Shown here: positions 1-5,118 of the stretch, piece by piece | Numbering within the stretch: the stretch's first letter is position 1 | How the letters are laid out: every line of letters starts with the position of its first letter | Source: Candidatus Hecatellales archaeon | GTDB taxonomy: Archaea > Thermoproteota > Bathyarchaeia > Hecatellales > Hecatellaceae | Direction: 5' to 3' | Assembly: GCA_003662515.1 (NCBI GenBank) | Contig: QMYF01000054.1 | Coordinates: forward strand, 1 to 5,392 | DNA length: 5,392 nt | Position numbers and translations under genes: made by a program | Notes under the pieces: model-generated | What the model was told of the DNA's origin: nothing | Databases searched by the model: none | What the model saw: the letters and a program-made list of their open reading frames with translations, nothing else

Positions 1-1
1 C

Positions 2-103
2 TTAACCAAGCAGGAAGAGAGAACAAGACAGAAGCTTCAAGAGGTTCAACAGCAAATCCAAGATAGGCTTCGCCAGTTTCAACCTCAAGGCACGGGCGGC
101 TAA
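2..103 (+). CDS. prefoldin subunit beta, C-terminal fragment (partial)
   Basis: An open frame enters from the left edge and ends at TAA 101-103, giving 33 visible residues. They are highly polar, rich in Gln, Lys, Arg and Glu, with the pattern LTKQEERTRQKLQEVQQQIQ, then a short Gly/Pro/Gln tail ending GTGG. This closely resembles the end of archaeal prefoldin beta subunits, where a second coiled-coil helix carries an RQEERxxxKLQEMQxxIQ-like stretch and ends in a Gly-rich tail (recalled from the family, not searched). Prefoldin is the hexameric alpha2-beta4 cytosolic co-chaperone that captures unfolded proteins between coiled-coil arms and passes them to the thermosome. The DHH phosphoesterase directly downstream supports the call, because the two lie close together in other archaea such as Thermococcales. 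The remaining doubt is that only a coiled-coil tail is visible, and such tails are low in information. Confidence 0.68.
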   Translation, partial: LTKQEERTRQKLQEVQQQIQDRLRQFQPQGTGG

Positions 104-106
104 AAC

Positions 107-1102
107 TTGAAGCTTAAGCCTCTCCAAAGGCTGCTCGAGAAGGTTAAGCCAAAAAGGGTTCTCCTTTTTCTCCACCATAACGCTGACCCCGACGCCCTTT
201 TTTCGGCTAGGGTTCTAGCCAAACTTTTAAGGAAGATTAAGCCGGGCTTAAAAGTTCAAATTGTTGCCGTGGAGGGACCCAGCGCCCTTTCAAGGCTTCT
301 AATGGACAGAGTTCCCGTCCAGCTGGAGGAGTCTCCCAAGCTGGAGAAGGCTGGAGCCGTCTTCCTCGTAGACACCAGCACGCTAGAACAGCTGGGCGAA
401 TGGAAGAAGCCCTTAGAGGAGGCTGGTAAGCCTCTAGCCATCATAGACCATCACATGGTTCACCCCGACACGGAGAAGAGGGCTTCCCTCCTCCTAGTAG
501 ACCCTGAATCCCGCTCCACAGCCGAAATCGTTTATAGGCTTTGCAGGGAAGCCAAATTAAAGCTTGACAGGAAGGATGCGCTAGGCTTGCTTTTCGCCCT
601 CATCCATGAGACAAGAGGCTTCCGATATGCTTCAGCTGAAACCTTTAAAGTGGCTTCAGAGCTGGCTTCGCTGGGAGCTAGGCCTGAGGAGGCCTTCCAG
701 CTCTCAGCCGAGCCTCCCAGCCGCTCCGAGAAGATAGCCAGAATTAAGGCTGCCAGCCGGGCTGAGCTTCATGAGGCTGGGGAATGGCTTATTGCCGTTT
801 CCCATGTAGGCTCCTTCCAGGCTTCAGCTGCCCGAGCGTTGCTGTCTCTCGGCTTTGACCTAGCCATTGTCGGAGGCGAGGCTGAAGGGGAAATTAGGGT
901 TAGCCTGCGAAGCACTCCAGCCTTCCAAGAGAAAACAGGCATCCACCTTGGCAGAGATATAGCCATGAAGGTTGGCGAAAAGTTTGGGGGGATGGGGGGA
1001 GGCCATGCCTCCTCCGCTGGGATAAACTGTCGCGGGGAGCTTGAAGAAGTTTTAAACGAATGTTTGAGGCTGGTTAAAAGCCTTCTTAACGTTGATGAGT
1101 AG
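107..1102 (+). CDS. DHH-family phosphoesterase (DHH-DHHA1, NrnA/RecJ-like)
   Basis: This 331-residue protein has the two-domain layout of DHH phosphoesterases, Mn2+-dependent enzymes that cleave short oligonucleotides, single-stranded nucleic acid, pAp or cyclic dinucleotides. Visible motifs are HHNADPDA at residues 23-30 (metal ligands H23, D27, D29), LVDTS with D89, the DHH triad D114-H115-H116, the fourth motif region around IHETRGF (167-172), and the C-terminal DHHA1 substrate-binding motif GGMGGGH at 294-300. Length and motif spacing fit the NrnA-like (nanoRNase/pAp phosphatase) branch better than full-length RecJ, but the substrate cannot be assigned. In motif IV the usual Asp is Glu (E168). 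The start is TTG at 107: the frame is closed by the TAA at 101-103, and the first in-frame ATG (301) would remove the catalytic motif I. No clear Shine-Dalgarno precedes it. With a 3-nt gap it is probably translated from the prefoldin transcript. No signal peptide or membrane segment is seen, so it should be cytosolic. Confidence 0.9.
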   Translation: MKLKPLQRLLEKVKPKRVLLFLHHNADPDALFSARVLAKLLRKIKPGLKVQIVAVEGPSALSRLLMDRVPVQLEESPKLEKAGAVFLVDTSTLEQLGEWKKPLEEAGKPLAIIDHHMVHPDTEKRASLLLVDPESRSTAEIVYRLCREAKLKLDRKDALGLLFALIHETRGFRYASAETFKVASELASLGARPEEAFQLSAEPPSRSEKIARIKAASRAELHEAGEWLIAVSHVGSFQASAARALLSLGFDLAIVGGEAEGEIRVSLRSTPAFQEKTGIHLGRDIAMKVGEKFGGMGGGHASSAGINCRGELEEVLNECLRLVKSLLNVDE

Positions 1103-1108
1103 CTACCC

Positions 1109-1116
1109 TTTTTAAA
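1109..1116 (+). promoter_or_regulatory. TATA-like box upstream of the ecf operon
   Basis: The 44-nt gap between the phosphoesterase stop and ecfA1 contains TTTTTAAA, centred about 35 nt before the ecfA1 ATG. Archaeal transcription starts about 25-30 nt downstream of the TATA centre, so the start would lie near 1138-1143 and leave only a few untranslated bases. No Shine-Dalgarno is seen before the ATG (the preceding bases are ctgaaagcaacc), which fits a leaderless or nearly leaderless mRNA. The BRE is not obvious. The assignment is inferred from position and composition only. Confidence 0.45.
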
Positions 1117-1146
1117 GAGCTAACAGAAGGCTAACTGAAAGCAACC

Positions 1147-1995
1147 ATGGCCATAATAGAAGCCCAAAGCTTAACCTACAAGTATCCTAACAGCCAGAAG
1201 CCAGCTCTCCAAAACATAAACCTGAAAGTGGAAAAGGGGGAGTTCGTTGTAATCTCCGGCCCCAGCGGCTGCGGTAAAACTACTTTATGCCGCTGCTTCA
1301 ACGGGCTTATCCCCCACTTCTACGGCGGAGAACTTCAAGGGGAAATCAGAGTTAACGGGCTGAATGTTAAGGAGGTCTCCACAGCCAAGCTTGCAACCCA
1401 AGTGGGCTTGGTCTTCCAGAACCCTGAAAACCAGCTTTTCTCCCTAACCGTAGAGAGAGACGTAGCCTTCGGCCTGGAAAACCTTGGCCTTCCACCCCAA
1501 GAAATCCGGAGGAGGGTGGACTGGGCCTTAAACCTTGTAGGGCTTTCAGGCTTAAAGGATAAGCCCCCCTTCGAGCTTTCAGGAGGCCAACAGCAAAAGG
1601 CGGCAATAGCCTGCGTCCTAGCCATGCAGCCTCCCATCATGGTTTTCGACGAGCCCACCTCCTTCCTAGATCCCCTATCCGCTAGGGAAATCTTCAACAT
1701 TATAGCTGAGCTTCACGCGAAGCTGGATCTTACAGTTATTGTGGTGGAGCATCGCCTCGAATTCCTCACAGCCCACGCCAGCCGCCTCATCTTCATGGAT
1801 GAGGGAAAAATCGTTCTTGACGGGAAGCCTAGAGAGGTCTTAAAGGAGGCTTCTGAAAGCTTCAGCGGGAAAATAGGCATCCCGAAGGTGGCTCTCCTCC
1901 ATCGCAGGCTCACCCTTCAGGGAATAAGCCTAGGCTCGACATCGTTAACCGTGGACGAGCTGGCTGAACCGTTACGGAGGATGCTTCATCCATGA
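1147..1995 (+). CDS. ecfA1: ECF transporter ATPase subunit EcfA1 (CbiO-type ABC ATPase)
   Basis: This is a 282-residue cytosolic ABC ATPase, one of two that drive an energy-coupling factor importer for vitamins or metal ions. All nucleotide-binding elements are present: Walker A GPSGCGKTT (38-46, K44), Q-loop VFQNPENQLF (Q91), signature LSGGQQQ (144-150), Walker B IMVFDEP with D168 and E169, D-loop SFLDP (D175), and switch histidine H202 in VVEHRLE. The IPHFYGG stretch (55-61) after Walker A and the QNPENQLF Q-loop are typical of archaeal EcfA/CbiO proteins rather than other ABC families. About 60 residues follow the ATPase core, as is usual for EcfA. It is the first gene of the operon, has its own TATA-like box, and overlaps ecfA2 by 4 nt (ATGA). 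ATG 1147 is the natural start because the beta-strand before Walker A begins soon after it. The transported substrate cannot be read from this subunit. Confidence 0.93.
   Translation: MAIIEAQSLTYKYPNSQKPALQNINLKVEKGEFVVISGPSGCGKTTLCRCFNGLIPHFYGGELQGEIRVNGLNVKEVSTAKLATQVGLVFQNPENQLFSLTVERDVAFGLENLGLPPQEIRRRVDWALNLVGLSGLKDKPPFELSGGQQQKAAIACVLAMQPPIMVFDEPTSFLDPLSAREIFNIIAELHAKLDLTVIVVEHRLEFLTAHASRLIFMDEGKIVLDGKPREVLKEASESFSGKIGIPKVALLHRRLTLQGISLGSTSLTVDELAEPLRRMLHP
1976..1980 (+). promoter_or_regulatory. Shine-Dalgarno for ecfA2
   Basis: GGAGG inside the 3' end of ecfA1 lies 11 nt before the overlapping ATG at 1992. It supports that start in a coupled ATGA arrangement. Confidence 0.55.
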
Positions 1996-2807
1996 TTCTG
2001 ATGGAGGATGTCTGGTTCAGATATGAGGATGGAACTGAAGCCCTACGAGGAGTAACCCTCCAAATAGAGGATAATTCGGCTTTAGCCGTCATGGGTAAAA
2101 GCGGCTCAGGTAAAACCACCCTCATCAAACATTTAAACGGGCTGCTGAAGCCAGTTAAAGGGAGAGTTTTAGTGGACGGGATGGACACGAGGGAAGCCAC
2201 AGTAGCGCAGCTTTCAAGGAAGGTTGGCTTGGTCTTCCAGAACCCTGACCATCAGCTTTTCGCCGAAACCGTAGAGGAGGAGATAGCCTTCCCGCTGAAA
2301 AATTTCGGTTTTCCACCTGAAGAGATAGAGAAGCGGGTGGACTGGGCTTTAAACCTTCTAGACCTAGCCGACTACCGTCATGATTCCCCCCTCTCGCTTA
2401 GTGGGGGAGAAAAGAAGAGGGTTGCCATAGCCAGCGTGGTGGCCTGGAAGCCTAAATACCTAGTTTTGGACGAGCCGACCCTCGGCCAAGACTACGGCCG
2501 CAAACTTGAGCTTAAAAGGCTTTTCGAGAAGCTTAGGAGGGAAGGGCACAGCATAATCATGGTAACCCACGACGTGGAGTTTGCTGCTGAATGCAAGTTT
2601 AAGGTGGCCCTCCTCGTAGACGGCCAAATATTAGCTCTAGGCCCAGCCGAAGAAATCCTTTCAGCAACAGAACTCCTGAAGAAAGCTTCCCTTACGGCTC
2701 CCCAACTAGTTGAGCTCTTCCAAAGGCTTGAAGTTAAACCTCCAGTTTTTGAGGTTGAGGAGGCTGAGAGATTCATTTTAAAGCTGGCGGGGAAAGCTCA
2801 GCCATGA
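1992..2807 (+). CDS. ecfA2: ECF transporter ATPase subunit EcfA2 (CbiO-type ABC ATPase)
   Basis: This 271-residue protein is the second ABC ATPase of the module, expected to pair with EcfA1 as an asymmetric dimer beneath EcfT. Motifs seen: Walker A GKSGSGKTT (35-43, K41), Q-loop VFQNPDHQLF (Q83), signature LSGGEKK (136-142), Walker B YLVLDEP with D160 and E161, D-loop LGQD (D167), and switch histidine H193 in VTHD. The sequence GQILALGPAEEIL (211-223) is the usual EcfA linker into the small C-terminal region, which here carries LTAPQLVELFQRL. The ATG overlaps the ecfA1 stop as ATGA, and a GGAGG at 1976-1980 lies 11 nt upstream as a Shine-Dalgarno, so translation is probably both coupled and independently initiated. 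It is related to EcfA1 by duplication, with two short DNA stretches almost identical between the two genes. Both ATPase sites look intact. Confidence 0.93.
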   Translation: MILMEDVWFRYEDGTEALRGVTLQIEDNSALAVMGKSGSGKTTLIKHLNGLLKPVKGRVLVDGMDTREATVAQLSRKVGLVFQNPDHQLFAETVEEEIAFPLKNFGFPPEEIEKRVDWALNLLDLADYRHDSPLSLSGGEKKRVAIASVVAWKPKYLVLDEPTLGQDYGRKLELKRLFEKLRREGHSIIMVTHDVEFAAECKFKVALLVDGQILALGPAEEILSATELLKKASLTAPQLVELFQRLEVKPPVFEVEEAERFILKLAGKAQP

Positions 2808-3565
2808 TGGTTTACCGAGGCTTCCTCTTCAAGAAGGCGGACACCCTCCTACACAGACTTGACCCTAGGGTTAAATTCGCCATGGCTTTTGCCATCATTG
2901 TTTGCAGCCTCCTTTTCGAGGAGCTTTTAGCCCTAACAGTTTTAACCGTGGTTTTGCTCCCCCTAGCCCGGCTGGGGAAGGTTTTAAAGGAGTGGCTTCA
3001 AACCCTTAAAGGCTTAAGCTTTCTAGCCATCTTCATCTTCGCCGTAAACCTAGTCTTCATATTTTTCGGTTCAGGGAAATCTTGGGAGTTTCCGGCCGCC
3101 ATGGCCCTTCGCTTCCTTGTGGTAGTTTCAGCTTTCTCACTCTTCTTCCTGGTAACCTCTCCAGACGAGCTAGGTTTAGCCCTCCAGCAGAGCAAGATAC
3201 CCTTCGACGTGGTTTTCGCCTTAACCATGGCCATAAGGTTTGTCCCAGTATTAGCCTTAGAAATCCAGACCATTGCTGACGCTCAACGCTCAAAAGGATT
3301 AGAGCTGGACCGAGGAAACCTCCTCATGAGAATCAAGAGAAGAATTCCTCTGCTGATTCCCCTCATAGTTTCATCGGTTAAGCGGAGCCTTGAAATTGCC
3401 GAAGCCATGGAGTCGAGAGGCTACGGGTCAGACAGGCCCAGAACAAGCCTCTACCAGCTTAAGCTTAGAAAGGTTGACTACCTATTTTTGCTGGCAATTG
3501 TAAGCCTGCTGGCTCTCTCCATCTACATTAAACTTGTTTTCCCACCCTTCACCCTGCTTCCTTAA
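2804..3565 (+). CDS. ecfT: ECF transporter transmembrane subunit EcfT (CbiQ-like)
   Basis: This 253-residue membrane protein joins the two ATPases to the substrate-binding S component in ECF importers. The N-terminus carries the family hallmark LHRLDPRVKF (16-25). Hydrophobic helices are visible at roughly 25-52, 70-90, 101-118, 136-152, 181-192 and 226-247. The cytosolic region between the fourth helix and the last ones holds the two coupling motifs: AQRSKG (160-165), with Lys where Arg is usual, and AMESRG (201-206), which keeps the Arg. These short motifs insert into grooves of the two EcfA subunits. Its length is normal for EcfT. The ATG overlaps the ecfA2 stop (ATGA); a second ATG follows immediately at 2807 and cannot be excluded as the start. 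The order A1-A2-T without an adjacent S gene fits group II ECF systems, in which one energising module serves several S components. The specificity is therefore unknown. Confidence 0.9.
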   Translation: MMVYRGFLFKKADTLLHRLDPRVKFAMAFAIIVCSLLFEELLALTVLTVVLLPLARLGKVLKEWLQTLKGLSFLAIFIFAVNLVFIFFGSGKSWEFPAAMALRFLVVVSAFSLFFLVTSPDELGLALQQSKIPFDVVFALTMAIRFVPVLALEIQTIADAQRSKGLELDRGNLLMRIKRRIPLLIPLIVSSVKRSLEIAEAMESRGYGSDRPRTSLYQLKLRKVDYLFLLAIVSLLALSIYIKLVFPPFTLLP

Positions 3566-3567
3566 GG

Positions 3568-3582
3568 CTTTTAACTGTTTTT
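3568..3582 (+). terminator. T-rich archaeal terminator candidate after ecfT
   Basis: Just past the ecfT stop the strand reads cttttaactgttttt, ending in a five-T run at 3578-3582. There is no stable hairpin. Archaeal RNA polymerase can terminate at oligo-T tracts alone. Its position between ecfT and the next promoter-like region supports the call, but the tract is short. Confidence 0.4.
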
Positions 3583-3589
3583 CATAGAA

Positions 3590-3604
3590 ACCATTTTAAA
3601 CGGT
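3590..3604 (+). promoter_or_regulatory. TATA-like box in an imperfect 15-bp palindrome, upstream of usp
   Basis: The stretch ACCATTTTAAACGGT is a palindrome with one mismatched pair around a TTTTAAA core. The core is centred about 53 nt before TTG 3650, so a transcript starting 25-30 nt downstream would begin near 3622-3627 and carry the Shine-Dalgarno at 3635-3641. The dyad over the TATA box could also bind a regulator. Both roles are inferred. Confidence 0.4.
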
Positions 3605-3614
3605 ATAGGGTGGT

Positions 3615-3625
3615 AATTTAAAATT
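3615..3625 (+). promoter_or_regulatory. second AT-rich palindrome upstream of usp
   Basis: AATTTAAAATT is a perfect 11-bp palindrome about an A centre, located 30 nt before TTG 3650. It could be an alternative TATA box giving a leaderless transcript, an operator or initiator region near the transcript start set by the upstream box, or simply AT-rich spacer. The sequence cannot separate these. Confidence 0.3.
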
Positions 3626-3634
3626 CATGGTGGA

Positions 3635-3641
3635 GAGGTGA
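3635..3641 (+). promoter_or_regulatory. Shine-Dalgarno deciding the usp start
   Basis: GAGGTGA matches the archaeal anti-Shine-Dalgarno complement and ends 8 nt before TTG 3650. It contains the in-frame GTG at 3638, which makes that GTG an unlikely start and favours the TTG. Confidence 0.6.
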
Positions 3642-3649
3642 GGTTTACC

Positions 3650-4072
3650 TTGTTCACCCACATCCTTACCCCTATAGACGGGTCCGAAGCCTCCTTTAAG
3701 GCGCTTGACGAGGCTGCTAAGCTTGCCCGAAGCTTCGGCTCCAAACTTACTATCCTCCATGTGGTAGACACAAGGCATTTACTCGAATACGAGGAGCAGG
3801 AGAGAGAAGACCTCCTGAAGAAGCTTAGGGTTAGAGGGGCTGAAGTTTTAAAGGAGGCCGAAAGCAAGGTTAAGCCTTTCAACATAATTTTTGAGTCTAC
3901 GATGAAGGAGGGTAACCCCGCCGAGGTAATAGTTGAAACTGCAGATGAGCTTAAAGCTGAGCTTATAGTTATAGGAACCCGGGGGCTCACAGGCCTCCGT
4001 AAAATGGTTTTGGGAAGCACCACCTATAAGGTGGTAGAATGGGCTTCCTGCCACGTGTTAGTAGTTAAATAG
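3650..4072 (+). CDS. universal stress protein (UspA family, ATP-binding type)
   Basis: This single-domain Usp of 140 residues has the alpha/beta fold of small cytosolic proteins that usually dimerise and bind ATP or related nucleotides. With the TTG start it begins with the standard first strand, FTHILTPIDGSEAS, where D10 is the usual nucleotide-contacting Asp. The C-terminal motif GTRGLTGLRKMVLGST (109-124) fits the ATP-binding pattern G-2x-G-9x-G-S exactly, followed by the final strand HVLVVK. I chose TTG 3650 over the in-frame GTG 3638, which would add four residues, because GTG 3638 lies within the GAGGTGA Shine-Dalgarno and the TTG gives the usual Usp N-terminus. It stops at TAG 4070-4072, directly against the next gene in the same frame. 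The exact stress or metabolic cue is unknown; a role tied to the neighbouring isomerase is only suggested by co-transcription. Confidence 0.9.
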   Translation: MFTHILTPIDGSEASFKALDEAAKLARSFGSKLTILHVVDTRHLLEYEEQEREDLLKKLRVRGAEVLKEAESKVKPFNIIFESTMKEGNPAEVIVETADELKAELIVIGTRGLTGLRKMVLGSTTYKVVEWASCHVLVVK

Positions 4073-4696
4073 TTGGGGGCAGCCTCCCTGGTAGAGCTTA
4101 CTAAAAAGGCTATGGCAGACATTATCAAGGCGGTCTCAGTTAACATAGAGCGGATAAACCCTCAGCAGGTTGAAAAATTCATTGGAATGCTTATTGAGGC
4201 TAGGCGGAACGGCAGGAAGATTCTTGTTATTGGGGCTGGGAGAAGCGGCCTGGTAGGCCGAGCCTTCGCCATGAGGCTGATGCACCTTTCCTTCCACGTC
4301 CATGTGGTAGGAGAAACCATTACGCCTGCCCTCGAAAAGGACGACGTCCTAGTGGCTATTTCAGGTTCGGGGACAACCACCCTCGTGGTAACTGCGGCTA
4401 GAATAGCCAAAAAGGTAGGTGCAAAAGTGGTAGCCATAACCTCGCATCCTCGCTCACCCTTGGGAAAATGCGCCGACCATGTCGTAGTGGTTTACGGTAG
4501 AACGAAGCTGGCGAAAAAGAGAGACTACTTTTCCAGGCAAATCCTAGGTGTCCACGAGCCTTTAGCTCCGCTTGGAACCATCTTTGAGGTGGCTACCTCC
4601 GTTTTCTTGGACGCCCTCATAGTTGAGCTTATGCGCAAGCTTGGATTGACGGAAAAAGATATGAGGGCGAGGCATGCCACCATAGAGCCGCCCTAA
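4073..4696 (+). CDS. 6-phospho-3-hexuloisomerase (SIS domain)
   Basis: This 207-residue SIS-fold sugar-phosphate isomerase most likely interconverts D-arabino-hex-3-ulose 6-phosphate and fructose 6-phosphate, the second step of the ribulose monophosphate route that many archaea run in reverse to make pentose phosphates. Evidence: the GAGRSG loop (54-59) after the first strand, RAFAMRLMHL (63-72), the GETITP segment (80-85), the phosphate-binding ISGSGTT (96-102), YGRTK (141-145), PLGTIFE (166-172) and a C-terminal MRARHATIE ending (197-205). The GRTK and RxxHATxE stretches are characteristic of this enzyme rather than other SIS isomerases. The expected catalytic pair is E172 and H201. TTG 4073, abutting the usp TAG, is the first possible start but has no Shine-Dalgarno. 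ATG 4112 (residue 14) is an alternative that would still keep the domain; known family members fall between the two lengths. No hexulose-6-phosphate synthase is visible nearby. Confidence 0.88.
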   Translation: MGAASLVELTKKAMADIIKAVSVNIERINPQQVEKFIGMLIEARRNGRKILVIGAGRSGLVGRAFAMRLMHLSFHVHVVGETITPALEKDDVLVAISGSGTTTLVVTAARIAKKVGAKVVAITSHPRSPLGKCADHVVVVYGRTKLAKKRDYFSRQILGVHEPLAPLGTIFEVATSVFLDALIVELMRKLGLTEKDMRARHATIEPP

Positions 4697-5118
4697 ACAA
4701 AAACCTCCTTTTCCGGCTTAGCTAACAGCTGGCGGGCAGCCTCCTCCAGCGGAACCCCCCTCTTTAAGGTTTCCCGCATCCATTCCAAGGTTTCCCTTGG
4801 AACTTCAACCTTCACGGCGCCTACGCCTTCAAGGTTTAACTCTAAAGACACTTTTTCGCCTTCCTCAAATCTCAGCCTTCCATTACCTATGGTGCAGCCG
4901 GTAGCTATCTGAACTCCGTCGAGAATACAGGTGTAGGGTGTTTTAAGGGTGGTCAAGGTCACTTTAGCCTTTAAACGTTCGTCTCCCCTTTGAGCCTTAA
5001 GCTTCTCCATGGCGTAAAGGCTTAGGCGTAGACCTAGGGCTGCGAAAGGCCCAAAGTGTCCGTGGAAATCCCTAACCTTGCTGACTAGCTCATCCAGTCT
5101 TACGTTTTCTCCCCGCAT
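4693..5118 (-). CDS. FmdE-domain protein (formylmethanofuran dehydrogenase subunit E-like)
   Basis: This 141-residue cytosolic protein consists of the FmdE core domain alone. It has the N-terminal signature FHGHFGPFAALGLR (18-31) and the second signature CILDGVQIATGCTIGN (64-79), including D67, Q70 and the GCT Cys C75. In typical members the first motif is HGHxCPG; here the Cys is replaced by Gly (G23). The C-terminal Cys-rich zinc ribbon of longer FmdE proteins is also absent. Despite the name, such stand-alone proteins occur in many non-methanogens and their function is not settled; a metal- or pterin-related role is a guess. ATG 5118 is the best start because a GAAGGAG lies 9 nt upstream on the minus strand. 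The start overlaps the end of the upstream gene by 29 nt, so the two are probably co-transcribed. Its stop overlaps the stop of the convergent isomerase gene by 4 nt. Confidence 0.82.
   Translation of the reverse strand: MRGENVRLDELVSKVRDFHGHFGPFAALGLRLSLYAMEKLKAQRGDERLKAKVTLTTLKTPYTCILDGVQIATGCTIGNGRLRFEEGEKVSLELNLEGVGAVKVEVPRETLEWMRETLKRGVPLEEAARQLLAKPEKEVFV
4694..4703 (-). terminator. T-rich terminator candidate at the end of the FmdE-like gene
   Basis: Read on the minus strand, the last codons and the stop of the FmdE-like gene form TTTTTGTTTA. No hairpin is visible. Such a T-rich stretch could end transcription of the minus-strand unit before it runs far into the antisense of the isomerase gene. 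This is weak evidence. Confidence 0.3.

Noticed and set aside
1335..1700. 121-residue minus-strand ORF opposite ecfA1
   Set aside because: It lies wholly antisense to a well-conserved ATPase, has no recognisable motif, and has a Ser/Pro/Arg-rich composition typical of a shadow frame.
3082..3279. 65-residue plus-strand ORF inside ecfT
   Set aside because: It is an out-of-frame overlap with conserved EcfT helices, with no supporting signals.
3638..3649. GTG 3638 as the start of usp
   Set aside because: The codon is part of the GAGGTGA ribosome site, and the extra four residues precede the normal Usp N-terminus.
3625..4023. 132-residue minus-strand ORF opposite usp
   Set aside because: It is antisense to a clear Usp gene, is Ser/Leu-rich, and shows no domain or ribosome site.
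4070..4072. TAG as a pyrrolysine or other recoded codon giving a Usp-isomerase fusion protein
   Set aside because: TAG also ends the phosphoesterase and the FmdE-like gene here, so it works as an ordinary stop. Both proteins have complete domains on their own, and no recoding element is visible. I kept it only as a question in the findings.
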